Part shown: one piece after another, positions 1-8,507 of the stretch
Layout of the letters: each line of letters opens with the position of its first letter
Numbering within the stretch: position 1 is the first letter of the stretch
From: Paenisporosarcina sp. HGH0030
GTDB taxonomy: Bacteria > Bacillota > Bacilli > Bacillales_A > Planococcaceae
NCBI RefSeq assembly: GCF_000411295.1
Contig: NZ_KE150421.1
Span: 1,821,451 to 1,885,450, forward strand
Length of the DNA: 64,000 bases
Direction: 5' to 3'
Notes under the pieces: generated by a model
What the model saw: only the letters and a program-made list of their open reading frames with translations
Databases searched by the model: none
Told to the model about the DNA's origin: nothing
Position numbers and translations under genes: made by a program

Positions 1-12
1 GTCGCAGTAACT

Positions 13-41
13 ATTTGCTCCTGCGGTTACTCGTCGCAAAT
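13..41. repeat. Hairpin with constant loop, copy 1
   Basis: ATTTGC and GCAAAT form a 6-bp stem around a loop containing CTGCGGTTACTCG. The same loop with other stems recurs at 17242-17266, 60643-60665 and 60675-60699. It lies beyond the terminator of fadF and may be the edge of a larger element continuing left of the window. Function unknown. Confidence 0.5.
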
Positions 42-96
42 AAAAAACTCTTCGAGTTTTTTATTGACTGAACGCTCGCTCGACTTTACTTCAAAC

Positions 97-122
97 GAAA
101 AGGGAGTGCTACGACTCCCTCT
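97..122 (-). terminator. Intrinsic terminator of fadF
   Basis: Read on the minus strand, GGGAGT and ACTCCC pair around a 6-nt loop and are followed by TTTTCGTTT, just past the fadF stop codon. Confidence 0.7.
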
Positions 123-165
123 TTGATTTGATTTTATTGTATCGAATATTTACTAATTTATCAAT

Positions 166-2313
166 CTATTGAAGGATTGGTTCTTCTTCTTCCACTTCTA
201 CTGGAGGCATGTAGTCTCCGAGTACAGAACGTTCTAGTAATTCTGCGATGTCGTATGTGCCTACTGTTTCTTCTACTTCTTTAGCTTTCGTTCCATCGGA
301 TAGCATTGTTAAGCAGTAAGGACATCCGGATGAAATCATGGTTGGGTTGACGGCAAGTGCTTGCTCTGTACGTGCTACGTTCACACGGTTCCCTACATGT
401 TCTTCCATCCACATCATGCCGCCTCCAGCTCCACAGCACATGCCTGTTTCGCGGTTACGTTCCATTTCCACAAGTTTGACGCCTGGGATTGCTCGCAGGA
501 TTTCACGTGGTGGATCGTATACGTCGTTGTAACGTCCTAAGTAACATGAATCATGGAACGTGATGGTTTCATTGATTGTATGCTGCGGTTTCAAGCGACC
601 TTGTTGTACAAGGTCAAACAGCATTTCGGTATGGTGAAGGACTTCTCCATTCCATCCGAAGTCTGGGTATTCGTTTTTAAAGATATTGTATGCATGCGGA
701 TCGATTGTGACAATCTTCGTTACGCCTGCTTTTTCGAACTCGGAAATATTTGATCCGGCAAGTTCCTGGAATAGGAATTCATTTCCTAAACGACGTGGTG
801 TATCGCCAGAGTTCTTTTCTTTGTTTCCTAGAATAGCGAATTTCACGCCTGCTTCGTTCATTAAACGAGCGAAGGCCAAGGCGATCTTTTGTGAACGGTT
901 GTCAAATGAACCCATCGAGCCCACCCAGAACAAGTATTCAAATTCTTCACCAGCTTTAGAAACTTCTTTCACTGTTGGAATGTGCACGTCTGGACGTGCG
1001 TCACGCCAGTTTTCTTTTTCTTTACGGTTAAGCCCCCAAGGATTTCCTTGGCGTTCGATGTTTGTCATCGCACGTTGAGCATCTCCGTCCATACGTCCTT
1101 CTGTCATGACTAAGTAACGGCGAAGGTCGATGATGTGGGATACGTGTTCGATCATTACTGGACATTGGTCTTCACAGTTACGACAAGTAGTACACGCCCA
1201 AAGCTCTTCTTCTGTAATAACGTCCCCGATTAATGCTGGGTTATAAATATCTTCGATGACTGCTCCATCCACACGAGCTGCCACTGCCAATTGATTTCCT
1301 TGCGTATTGGCGAAGGCCATTGCAGGAACCCATGGTTTTTGTTGCGTCAATACAGCACCTGTATTTGTTAAATGGTTACGTAGTTTTGTAATTAAGTCCA
1401 TCGGTGACAGCATTTTGCCTGTTCCTGTAGCTGGACACATATTCGTACAACGTCCACATTCTACACAAGCATATAAGTCGATCAATTGCTTTTGTGATAA
1501 ATCTTGAATTTTACCAACACCGAATGACGCTTCTTCTTCCGATTCTTCATCTTCAGCTTCTTCAAAATTAATTGGACGAAGTTTTCCGACGTTATCCGTA
1601 CGGTTGAAGTACGTATTTGCAGGTCCTGTAATCAAGTGGAAATGCTTCGATTGAGGCACGTACACTAAGAATGTAAGCAGGAATAGCAAATGAACCCACC
1701 ACATGATATAGAAAATCGTAATGGCTGCTGTTTCAGGCAGGAATCCAAAAATCGTTGCGATAGAAGATGCAACTGGCTCCGCCCATGTCGCTGCGTGATC
1801 ATGCCAGATCATTCCCATGCCGTTTCCGACTAATACGGAAACCATCAAACCGCCGATGAATATAAGAACTAGTCCTGATTTCCATCCACGTTTCAAACGC
1901 ACCAATTTTTCTATGTAGCGACGGTAGAATGCCCACACGACCGCAACAAGAATCATCAGTGTGACGACTTCCTGGAAGAATGTGAATGCAGGATACAATG
2001 GCCCTAAAGGTAAATGTGACCCAGGCTTCAAGCCTTTCCAGATGAAATCGATTGCCCCAAATTGTACAAGAAGAAATCCGTAGAAGAACATCACATGGAT
2101 GATTCCGCTTTTCTTATCCTTCAATAATTTCTTTTGACCAAATACATTGACCATAATTTTTCGCATACGCTCTTTGAAGTTATCTTCAAACTCCTCTTTC
2201 TTGCCGAGTTTGATGTATTCATAGCGTGTCTTCAGCAAATAAGTAAAAAGACCAACTGCGTAAGCGGTTACAACTAAGAATAAAAACCAGTTTGCAATTA
2301 ATAACGGGTTCAT
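166..2313 (-). CDS. fadF: FadF-like membrane-anchored Fe-S oxidoreductase
   Basis: This 715-aa protein resembles B. subtilis FadF (YwjF), an iron-sulfur oxidoreductase thought to pass electrons from acyl-CoA dehydrogenase/ETF to the membrane quinone pool during beta-oxidation. About five membrane segments fill residues 1-240, as in nitrate-reductase gamma-type domains. Two 4Fe-4S motifs follow, CVECGRCTNMCP near residue 283 and CTTCRNCEDQCP near 374. CCG-domain cysteines come later (CCGAGGG near 625 and SSGCPYC close to the C-terminus). The ATG is preceded by a strong AAGGGGAG ribosome-binding site. The FadR-like site in its promoter supports the fatty-acid role. Its usual neighbour acdA would lie left of the window. 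Confidence 0.9.
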   Translation of the reverse strand: MNPLLIANWFLFLVVTAYAVGLFTYLLKTRYEYIKLGKKEEFEDNFKERMRKIMVNVFGQKKLLKDKKSGIIHVMFFYGFLLVQFGAIDFIWKGLKPGSHLPLGPLYPAFTFFQEVVTLMILVAVVWAFYRRYIEKLVRLKRGWKSGLVLIFIGGLMVSVLVGNGMGMIWHDHAATWAEPVASSIATIFGFLPETAAITIFYIMWWVHLLFLLTFLVYVPQSKHFHLITGPANTYFNRTDNVGKLRPINFEEAEDEESEEEASFGVGKIQDLSQKQLIDLYACVECGRCTNMCPATGTGKMLSPMDLITKLRNHLTNTGAVLTQQKPWVPAMAFANTQGNQLAVAARVDGAVIEDIYNPALIGDVITEEELWACTTCRNCEDQCPVMIEHVSHIIDLRRYLVMTEGRMDGDAQRAMTNIERQGNPWGLNRKEKENWRDARPDVHIPTVKEVSKAGEEFEYLFWVGSMGSFDNRSQKIALAFARLMNEAGVKFAILGNKEKNSGDTPRRLGNEFLFQELAGSNISEFEKAGVTKIVTIDPHAYNIFKNEYPDFGWNGEVLHHTEMLFDLVQQGRLKPQHTINETITFHDSCYLGRYNDVYDPPREILRAIPGVKLVEMERNRETGMCCGAGGGMMWMEEHVGNRVNVARTEQALAVNPTMISSGCPYCLTMLSDGTKAKEVEETVGTYDIAELLERSVLGDYMPPVEVEEEEPILQ

Positions 2314-2404
2314 CGCTCTCTCCCCTTCCCTTTGTTAAACAATAGTTAATCTTTCTAATGACATAGTTTAGTAGATTGATGGATTATTGTCGATGTTAAG
2401 TTAT

Positions 2405-2433
2405 AGTTTAAAACTGAATGAGCATTCAGTCAA
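2405..2433 (-). promoter_or_regulatory. fadF promoter with FadR-like operator
   Basis: On the minus strand TTGACT (complement of 2428-2433) and TAAACT (complement of 2405-2410) are separated by exactly 17 nt, a sigma-A-type promoter about 90 bp before fadF. The spacer and -35 hold TGAATGAGCATTCAGTCA (plus strand 2415-2432), a palindrome CTGAATG-AG-CATTCAG. It differs at about two positions from the B. subtilis FadR operator consensus TGAATGANTANTCATTCA as I recall it. A repressor bound here would block RNA polymerase, so fadF is probably derepressed by long-chain acyl-CoA. Confidence 0.65.
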
Positions 2434-2559
2434 TAGGAAATATTAGAAGTTTTCAGTGAAATGAATATCCTCCAAATCTAAAAATGAGGTGTCACCATTC
2501 ATTAGCAGAACATACTAAGTAGCTATATCTTAGCTTCCTTTTACTAAAAACTGGAAAGA

Positions 2560-2590
2560 AAAAAAATCCTTCAGCTGTGTCTGAAGGATT
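2560..2590 (-). terminator. Terminator of the cobalamin operon
   Basis: AATCCTTCAG and CTGAAGGATT form a 10-bp stem with a 6-nt loop, followed on the minus strand by an uninterrupted T tract. It begins at the cblS stop codon and closes the 13-gene cobalamin operon. Confidence 0.9.
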
Positions 2591-3269
2591 AATGATTTAT
2601 CGTTAATTCTCTCAATTCATTACCAAAATGAATTGATGCTCGCTCGATTGATTCTTTTTTGACACCAACTAAAACGACAGTACAAGGTCCAGCTGACTTT
2701 TCGACATCCACATCCGAATGAACAAATAGTTTATCATTTGCAAACAGAATCCTGACCTCTTCCTGAATCCCTTTTGATCCGACTGGCCAGATAGACGTCA
2801 CAAAACCACCATCTATTGCTAACTTCACTTTTTTCAAGTCAGCTATGACTTTAGAATTCTCAAGTACTTCATTACCCACAAAGGGTTGGCCATAAATAAA
2901 CCAAGTAACATCACTCTTAAAAACTTCTCTGCAATGACCAATCATTGTAACTGACATAGCGGATTGTAAAAGGTCCATATTAGTTTCACTACTGCCTGTT
3001 ACTAAAATACGCTCTAAATCTAAGTCTTTCAGGATTCGATTAACACCTTGAACATAACCTTGCCATGCAGCTTCACCTGAAAAGTTGTGGATAATTACAG
3101 ATTCCACTTGGGCATTTGCAGCCCACTGTTCGAGTAATGCTACACGAGCTGCAAAATAACTGACGACATCATTTGGTGCAAATACAAGATCGGCTTGTTT
3201 TTCACCTATACCTCCAGAGTTATCAGTTGTAACGACAAATCCGTTAGCCAATTTCAGCGCATTTCTCAT
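2589..3269 (-). CDS. cblS: Probable alpha-ribazole kinase CblS
   Basis: This 226-aa protein has an N-terminal TTDNSGGIGEKQAD segment like the nucleotide-binding start of PurM/AIR-synthetase-superfamily enzymes. That matches CblS, which phosphorylates alpha-ribazole to alpha-ribazole-phosphate in Listeria and Geobacillus and so replaces CobT for lower-ligand activation. It is the last gene of the B12 operon and overlaps cblT by 4 nt (ATGA), indicating translational coupling. The pairing with a small ECF-type membrane protein strongly supports this call. Without that context the protein would only be called PurM-like. Confidence 0.72.
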   Translation of the reverse strand: MRNALKLANGFVVTTDNSGGIGEKQADLVFAPNDVVSYFAARVALLEQWAANAQVESVIIHNFSGEAAWQGYVQGVNRILKDLDLERILVTGSSETNMDLLQSAMSVTMIGHCREVFKSDVTWFIYGQPFVGNEVLENSKVIADLKKVKLAIDGGFVTSIWPVGSKGIQEEVRILFANDKLFVHSDVDVEKSAGPCTVVLVGVKKESIERASIHFGNELRELTINH

Positions 3270-3745
3270 TTAACAACGACTCTCTGAAATAGTCGCTTCA
3301 TTACTGGTTCTAATAAAAATGCAATGACTGCATTTAAACATGAAGCAAGTAATAATGATGGCACAGCTCCATAGAAAAAAGCAGGACTAATCAAAAAGTA
3401 AAATGGTAGCGGAGCAATTACGCTATTAGCTAAAATGAAAAAAAGCCATTTCCATCTAACCCATCCTTTTTGATGAAGTACTGCAAAAATCCACAGTATC
3501 CCAAACATTTCTACTGCAATTAATGCATGAAATGGTCCTAATGGCATTCCTATTGATAAAGCAGACACTAAATGACCGACCGATGCCGCTATTCCTGAAA
3601 ATACAGGTGGTAAAATTGCAATGGAAACTAAAGCAGGCACTGCGTCTAAAGCTGCCGAACCGATTCCCACAGGTAATTTGAAGAGCGCACCAATCGCACA
3701 TAAAGTTGCAATCAAAGCGGTTACTGTTATTAAACGAACATTCAT
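3266..3745 (-). CDS. cblT: Probable alpha-ribazole transporter CblT (ECF S component)
   Basis: This 159-aa, very hydrophobic protein has about five membrane helices and the look of an ECF-transporter substrate-binding (S) component, with the small-residue-rich first helix near ALIATLCAIGALFKLPVG. In Listeria and Geobacillus, CblT imports alpha-ribazole and is encoded next to CblS. S components need the shared EcfAAT energising module, which is not in this window. The ATG has a GGAGGA site 7 nt upstream. It sits 3 nt after the adenosyltransferase gene. Confidence 0.75.
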   Translation of the reverse strand: MNVRLITVTALIATLCAIGALFKLPVGIGSAALDAVPALVSIAILPPVFSGIAASVGHLVSALSIGMPLGPFHALIAVEMFGILWIFAVLHQKGWVRWKWLFFILANSVIAPLPFYFLISPAFFYGAVPSLLLASCLNAVIAFLLEPVMKRLFQRVVVK

Positions 3746-3748
3746 CGA

Positions 3749-4339
3749 TTATTCCTCCACTTTTTTCGCTCGTCCACCATTTCTAAAAACTTTTGCAGAA
3801 CGCACGTATTCGTTGTCTGGTACGTTGACCCGCGAGTTGGCTACTCGTGAAGCAGCAAATAAATAGTCTGACAAGCGATTCAAATAACGTTGCACTACAG
3901 TAGGTATGTCTTCTTCTACTTTCATCAAGGTCACCATTTGTCTTTCAGCACGACGTGTTACAGTTCTCGCGATATGCAGAGTTGCGGCAGCTGGTGATCC
4001 TCCTGGTAAAATAAATCGTTCGAGCATTGGCGGTTCTTCCATTAGTTCATCAATTCGTTTCTCTAATACTTCTACTGGCTCTTCTGTCATTTTATATGTC
4101 CGATTTGGCTTGACGTTTGCTAAATCTCCGCCACAATCGAATAATTCATTTTGAATTGCTTCTAAGTCTGTAAGCAAGTCCGTGAAAATGGTTGGATCTA
4201 GTTCTGTCATTGCTTTGCCAATAAACGAATTCACTTCATCAATTGTTCCATAAGTTTCAACTCGTGGATCATCTTTATCTGCGCGTGCCCCAATTAAACT
4301 TGTTTGTCCTTTGTCTCCAGTTCGTGTATATATTCTCAA
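3749..4339 (-). CDS. PduO-type cob(I)alamin adenosyltransferase
   Basis: This 196-aa enzyme transfers the adenosyl group of ATP to cob(I)alamin or cobinamide, forming the Co-C bond of coenzyme B12. The N-terminal YTRTGDKGQTSLIG motif is the PduO-type ATP-binding loop, and the C-terminal half has RTVTRRAERQMV and YLNRLSDYLFAASR, the conserved arginine and aspartate patches. Length is normal for the family. The start is TTG with a GGGGG ribosome-binding site. Role in the operon: adenosylates salvaged corrinoids before nucleotide-loop assembly. Confidence 0.93.
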   Translation of the reverse strand: MRIYTRTGDKGQTSLIGARADKDDPRVETYGTIDEVNSFIGKAMTELDPTIFTDLLTDLEAIQNELFDCGGDLANVKPNRTYKMTEEPVEVLEKRIDELMEEPPMLERFILPGGSPAAATLHIARTVTRRAERQMVTLMKVEEDIPTVVQRYLNRLSDYLFAASRVANSRVNVPDNEYVRSAKVFRNGGRAKKVEE

Positions 4340-4371
4340 CTTGATTGTCCCCCTTGAAGTGATTTGAAGTG

Positions 4372-4770
4372 CTATTTTAATGATTCAGTTAAGCCATACC
4401 AAATACGTGTAACGTTTGTTGCTTCTTTGAAAATCTGTTGGCATAACCTGCCACATCGATCTCGAAGTTCACGTGTTTCGGCTTCGATTGGTACTATTCC
4501 ACGTCCGTTTTCTGTCACAATCACTATGACATCACTTTGTGCGCGATATGTATTTAATGTTTTCATGAAATCTTGAATGACCCGTTCTTCTGGACTGTTT
4601 ATATGATGCTCAACAAAAGCTTCCACCCCAGCAAGAACGATTGTCTGAGCATTCGCTTTTGGCAAGTCCTTATTATCTGCACATTCAATCCATTGCACTT
4701 CTCGTTCAACTACGAGTTGTCTGACATACGATCGCTTGCCGTTATTCGCTCCACCGATATAGACTTGCAT
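4372..4770 (-). CDS. Small CobU-like P-loop protein
   Basis: This 132-aa protein starts MQVYIGGANNGKRSY, like the CobU P-loop GGARSGKS, but has arginine where CobU has the Mg-binding Ser/Thr. It keeps a hydrophobic VIVIVTEN strand and GIVPIE near residues 78-93, like the VVSNEVG-type segment of CobU. The middle region with the guanylylation site is missing. A clear GAGGAGG site 7 nt upstream fixes the ATG, so the gene overlaps the end of cobC by 61 nt. The full CobU is encoded at 6889-7455, so this one is probably not the main kinase. Function unknown. Confidence 0.6.
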   Translation of the reverse strand: MQVYIGGANNGKRSYVRQLVVEREVQWIECADNKDLPKANAQTIVLAGVEAFVEHHINSPEERVIQDFMKTLNTYRAQSDVIVIVTENGRGIVPIEAETRELRDRCGRLCQQIFKEATNVTRIWYGLTESLK

Positions 4771-5318
4771 CTTCTTTCCTCCTCAAAGCTCTTACGACTG
4801 TCCCAGTGTAATGTCCATTTGTCCCCGTGTTTGACATCCCTTGACCAAAAATCACGCACATCTGGTGCAAACTTATGGAGCACAAAACGAATAGGTCCAC
4901 CATGTGTTACTACAACTGGATGATTGCAAGGAATACTTTTTAGACCAATTAGAACGCGTGTAGCCATCTGGTGTAAAAACTCACCGTTTGGAGGGGATAT
5001 TTTATCTGGATTAGACACCCACTTTTGATAGTTGGCATCTTTCTTTAAGTCCTCATAAGTCTTTAGCTCCCAGTCACCAAAGGACATCTCACGAAAAGCT
5101 GGTGAACTTTGGTAGGATGATTTAGGATAAAAAATGGAAGCTGTTTGATGGCACCGTTTTAGGTCACTTCCGTAAATAATCTCCGGGGACAAAATCCCTT
5201 GAATATCTACATATGACAACTGGTTAATTGATTCGTCACTCCAACCGATGTAGCGTCTTTCAACATTCGCTAATGTCGGCAGATGCCTTATTAAAGTAAG
5301 ACGAAAATCAACAGCCAT
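4710..5318 (-). CDS. cobC: Probable alpha-ribazole-5'-phosphate phosphatase (CobC family)
   Basis: This 202-aa histidine-phosphatase-superfamily protein carries the phosphohistidine motif LIRHLPT at residues 9-15 and the second catalytic histidine in VVVTHGGPIRF near residue 135. CobC removes the phosphate from alpha-ribazole-phosphate or adenosylcobalamin-5'-phosphate at the end of nucleotide-loop assembly. The start has a GGAAGTGAT site and overlaps the end of cobS by 28 nt. Histidine phosphatases are hard to assign by sequence alone; the operon makes CobC the best call. Confidence 0.82.
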   Translation of the reverse strand: MAVDFRLTLIRHLPTLANVERRYIGWSDESINQLSYVDIQGILSPEIIYGSDLKRCHQTASIFYPKSSYQSSPAFREMSFGDWELKTYEDLKKDANYQKWVSNPDKISPPNGEFLHQMATRVLIGLKSIPCNHPVVVTHGGPIRFVLHKFAPDVRDFWSRDVKHGDKWTLHWDSRKSFEEERRCKSISVERITASDRMSDNS

Positions 5319-6046
5319 AATATCACTTCCATCCCTTCAACGAAAGCACCTGAGACATCTCCCGTGACCCCTCCGAAATGTTTTTTCGTCCAAAGTTTAT
5401 ATGCATGTGCACAAATTAACAGAGCAACAAGTGTGGTGATGGCAAATAACATTTCCACACCGACAATAACGATAAATCCAAGGCCTATAGCAATTGAAAT
5501 GAATGTTGCTGTGAGTAACATTCTGTGGTCATAGCGTTTTTTAAAGAAAGCTGCCAATCCTTTATCCTTTGCTTCAGGTGTAATGAGAAAGTAGTAAACC
5601 ATTGTTGCTCTCGCTAAAAATGGGGTAACCACTAACCACTCCCACTTCATCCCGTTTTGCGTAATTATCTCTGCAAGCAAAACGATTTTTCCCACAATAA
5701 GAAATAGTATAGCCATTGTGCCAAAAGCACCAATCCGTGGATCGTCTAATATTTCATGGCGTTTATCTTGGTTACGATAAGAAAAAAAGGCATCACTCGT
5801 ATCAGCAAATCCATCCAGATGCAGTCCACCTGAAAGCACAATACCGATTAACACGATGGTAAATGCTAAAAAAAGAGGACTTACATCAAGATACAACCAA
5901 ACAATTGAAGTGATCAGCCCGAATGCCCCCCCTATCCAGGGGAGAGTGGCAAACATCATCGTTACTGATTTCCGATTCATATTCAGTTCTTTATTAATTG
6001 GGATAATGGTAAAAAATTGTAGAGCAAGCAATACCCCGCGTATCAT
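5291..6046 (-). CDS. cobS: Adenosylcobinamide-GDP ribazoletransferase (cobalamin synthase)
   Basis: This integral membrane enzyme joins adenosylcobinamide-GDP to alpha-ribazole(-phosphate). The family motifs [18 protein letters not shown] and DDPRIGAFG are present, followed by several membrane helices. I place the start at the ATG at 6046 (251 aa) instead of an upstream in-frame ATG. The downstream start gives the conserved N-terminus [17 protein letters not shown] and overlaps the cobQ stop by 4 nt (ATGA). Confidence 0.93.
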   Translation of the reverse strand: MIRGVLLALQFFTIIPINKELNMNRKSVTMMFATLPWIGGAFGLITSIVWLYLDVSPLFLAFTIVLIGIVLSGGLHLDGFADTSDAFFSYRNQDKRHEILDDPRIGAFGTMAILFLIVGKIVLLAEIITQNGMKWEWLVVTPFLARATMVYYFLITPEAKDKGLAAFFKKRYDHRMLLTATFISIAIGLGFIVIVGVEMLFAITTLVALLICAHAYKLWTKKHFGGVTGDVSGAFVEGMEVILWLLIFVLL

Positions 6047-6876
6047 GGTAGCTTCACCATATTCTTTATTTTTTCCCAATCTAAATGGGATGCAACATGA
6101 AGAGCCCATTCATCATATTTATCTTCACCAGACTTGTTTGAAATTGAATCATGTTGAGTAATATAAGAATCTTCCTCTTCAATTTCGTGGTTATCCATAA
6201 ATGGAATAACGCCGAGAACTGGAATTCCTGTGTAGGACTCAATAAATGATACGCCCTCCTGAAACAATTCCTTATCTCCACGAAACTTATTAATAATGAT
6301 CCCCTTTACTCGATCCCGATGATTTGAAGACAATAATTCCAGAGTCCCAACGATTGTTGCAAAAACTCCACCACGTTCAATATCAGCAACAAGCAATACT
6401 GGCACATCCGCTAAATCAGCAATTTTCATATTGACAAGTTCTCGGTCAGTTAAGTTTACTTCTACTGGACTTCCAGCTCCTTCTAACACAACTACATCAT
6501 AGTGCTCACTCACAAACGAAAGCGATTGTTTGATAACTGTCAAACCATGATCATAAAAAGATTCACGATACGCTACCCCGGACATTTCCTCCACTTTTTC
6601 ACCTAACAACCATACTTCAGAAGACATATGTCCAGAGGGCTTTAATAAAATAGGGTTCATTTGTGGAAGAGGTTGAACTTTCGCCGCTTCTGCCTGTGCA
6701 AATTGAGCGGTACTGATTTCTAATCCATTACCTATTTTTGTAGAAAAGGTCGACATATTTTGAGATTTAAATGGTGCTACATGAAAACCCTCATTTGCAA
6801 ATAACCGGCAAAGTGCTGTACAGATCATGCTCTTTCCGACGTTAGAAGCTGTCCCTTGTATCATAATACCGTGCAT
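6043..6876 (-). CDS. cobQ: Short CobQ-like cobyric acid synthase lacking the glutaminase domain
   Basis: This 277-aa protein matches the dethiobiotin-synthetase-like N-terminal half of CobQ/CbiP: P-loop [27 protein letters not shown] and DIERGGVFA. Family members are about 490-510 aa, with a class-I glutamine amidotransferase domain supplying ammonia. Here that domain is absent. The sequence goes from the end of the ATPase domain ([16 protein letters not shown]) through a short polar linker to a tail, [17 protein letters not shown], that resembles the extreme C-terminus of full-length CobQ. This looks like an in-frame internal loss of about 200 residues. The gene has a GGGGGA site and is coupled to cobS, so it appears to be translated. 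Whether it still amidates anything is open. Confidence 0.8.
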   Translation of the reverse strand: MHGIMIQGTASNVGKSMICTALCRLFANEGFHVAPFKSQNMSTFSTKIGNGLEISTAQFAQAEAAKVQPLPQMNPILLKPSGHMSSEVWLLGEKVEEMSGVAYRESFYDHGLTVIKQSLSFVSEHYDVVVLEGAGSPVEVNLTDRELVNMKIADLADVPVLLVADIERGGVFATIVGTLELLSSNHRDRVKGIIINKFRGDKELFQEGVSFIESYTGIPVLGVIPFMDNHEIEEEDSYITQHDSISNKSGEDKYDEWALHVASHLDWEKIKNMVKLP

Positions 6877-6888
6877 ATGTATTCCCCC

Positions 6889-7455
6889 TTACTTCCACTT
6901 CTTTGCTAGTCCATATGTAAGTTCATATGCATAATCACTCTCTTTGACGAGCCACTGGTGGAGCATTCCCAGCCATTGCTGATAGATTACTACATCTGGA
7001 ATTTTCGAAATAGGCTCATCTAATACTTCATTAGAAATGACGACTACGGTTGTCCCGTTTTTCAGCAACGAACTAATCGTTTCATGGAAACGTCTCTCTT
7101 TTTCATGCATGCAGTTTTCACGTTTAAAGCATGGGTCATCCATTGCCCATCCTTCGTACAATTCATTAGCTAACCACGTAGTGATGCAGTCAATCAGAAC
7201 CCCATCACCAGGTTGGATGGATGGCAGAACTTCTTCTATTTGACGAGGTTGTTCAATCGTCAGCCAGTTGTTTTTATAGTCTTTTCGATCCTGTTGATGT
7301 CGTTTGATGCGTTGTTCCATTTCACTGTCGTTGGCAACGCCCGTCGCGAGATAGATTAGTCGCGAACAAGATTGATTCATTAGCCATTCTTCAGCAAAAC
7401 CCGTTTTTCCACTTCGTACACCGCCAGAGATAAATGTTAGCGTGCCTCGAACCAT
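6889..7455 (-). CDS. cobU: Adenosylcobinamide kinase / adenosylcobinamide-phosphate guanylyltransferase
   Basis: This 188-aa CobU/CobP enzyme phosphorylates adenosylcobinamide and then adds GMP to give adenosylcobinamide-GDP, the CobS substrate. The P-loop GGVRSGKTGFAEEW is at residues 11-24. LATGVANDSEMEQRIKRHQ contains the conserved histidine region guanylylated in CobU, and IDCITTWLANEL matches the family DCLTLWL motif. Length is standard. It overlaps the end of cobD by 19 nt and has an AAGGAG site. Confidence 0.93.
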   Translation of the reverse strand: MVRGTLTFISGGVRSGKTGFAEEWLMNQSCSRLIYLATGVANDSEMEQRIKRHQQDRKDYKNNWLTIEQPRQIEEVLPSIQPGDGVLIDCITTWLANELYEGWAMDDPCFKRENCMHEKERRFHETISSLLKNGTTVVVISNEVLDEPISKIPDVVIYQQWLGMLHQWLVKESDYAYELTYGLAKKWK

Positions 7456-8507
7456 ACTGTTAACTCCTTTTTAAGGATTTCCATATCTTCTGCGGTCTTC
7501 ATACCAATTCTGTACCATTGACCGTCAAGTCCTTGAAAATTCTCGGTATGTCTTAAAACCAACCCTTGTCTTAAAAAGTATTGGAAAAATTCACTGTCTG
7601 GTTGTTGTAACTTAAACAATAAAAAGTTGGCTTGTGATTGTGTTACTTCGCAACCTTTTGCTTTTAGAAAAGCACTCATGTCGAGCAGCATGTTTTTGCT
7701 ATGAAGAATTGTTTTCTGCCGGAACTCTTCATCTTTTAATACGAGAGAGCCAATTTCAGTTGCTATCCTATTTACATTCCAATGTGGTGCCAGTTGTCGA
7801 ATTTCTTTGACTATGGAAGGGGCTGCTGCCATGTATCCTAGCCTTAGACCAGGCATTGCGTACATTTTTGTCATTGAGCGAACAATAATCAAATGACTAA
7901 AATTCATATCAGAAATTAATGATGATTGTTCTGAAATGAAATCAATGAAGGCTTCGTCCAATACGATTTCACAGTTTACTTTTTTCGCGTATTCTACTAA
8001 ATCCACTAACACTTTGCGTTTTAGCAATGTGCCAGTTGGGTTATTCGGTGTACATAAGTATAGGACATCGGCTTGTTGCATATGCATTTTCATTTCATCA
8101 ATCGGGTATTCACCCGTAATGATATCAGTCATGTGCAAGTTCACAATTTCCACTTCGCGTGCTCTTAAAGTCGTTTCATATTCAGAGAAAGTTGGGTGAA
8201 CGATTATCGCTCGTTTGCCTCTGTACCTTTGTGCAAGCAATGAAAATATTTCTGCGGCTCCATTTGCAACGAAAATGGAGTAAGGCGAGATGTTGTGATA
8301 CTCAGCGATTGCTGTTCGAAAAGGTTCACCAAGTGGATCTGGATACCCCATCATAAACGGTTGGAATTTGTACCAGTCAGTTTGTATTGAGGTAGGGGGA
8401 CCGAATGGATTGACGTTTTCACTAAAGTCTATCATTCGTTCGGGAGGATTAATTCCCAAACTTTTATATAGATGATGTGGATTTGCACCATGGTTAGGTA
8501 ATGCCAC
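7437..8507 (-). CDS. cobD: Threonine-phosphate decarboxylase CobD
   Basis: This 356-aa PLP enzyme of the aspartate-aminotransferase fold makes (R)-1-amino-2-propanol phosphate, the linker between corrin ring and nucleotide loop. Visible features are HGANPHHLYKSLGI at the N-terminus, FSENVNPFGPP, the substrate loop CTPNNPTG, and the PLP-lysine motif SMTKMYAMPGLRLGY. Histidinol-phosphate aminotransferase is the close relative; the operon position decides for CobD. It starts with GTG behind a GGGGGTG site and overlaps cbiB by 14 nt. Confidence 0.9.
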   Translation of the reverse strand: MALPNHGANPHHLYKSLGINPPERMIDFSENVNPFGPPTSIQTDWYKFQPFMMGYPDPLGEPFRTAIAEYHNISPYSIFVANGAAEIFSLLAQRYRGKRAIIVHPTFSEYETTLRAREVEIVNLHMTDIITGEYPIDEMKMHMQQADVLYLCTPNNPTGTLLKRKVLVDLVEYAKKVNCEIVLDEAFIDFISEQSSLISDMNFSHLIIVRSMTKMYAMPGLRLGYMAAAPSIVKEIRQLAPHWNVNRIATEIGSLVLKDEEFRQKTILHSKNMLLDMSAFLKAKGCEVTQSQANFLLFKLQQPDSEFFQYFLRQGLVLRHTENFQGLDGQWYRIGMKTAEDMEILKKELTVWFEAR

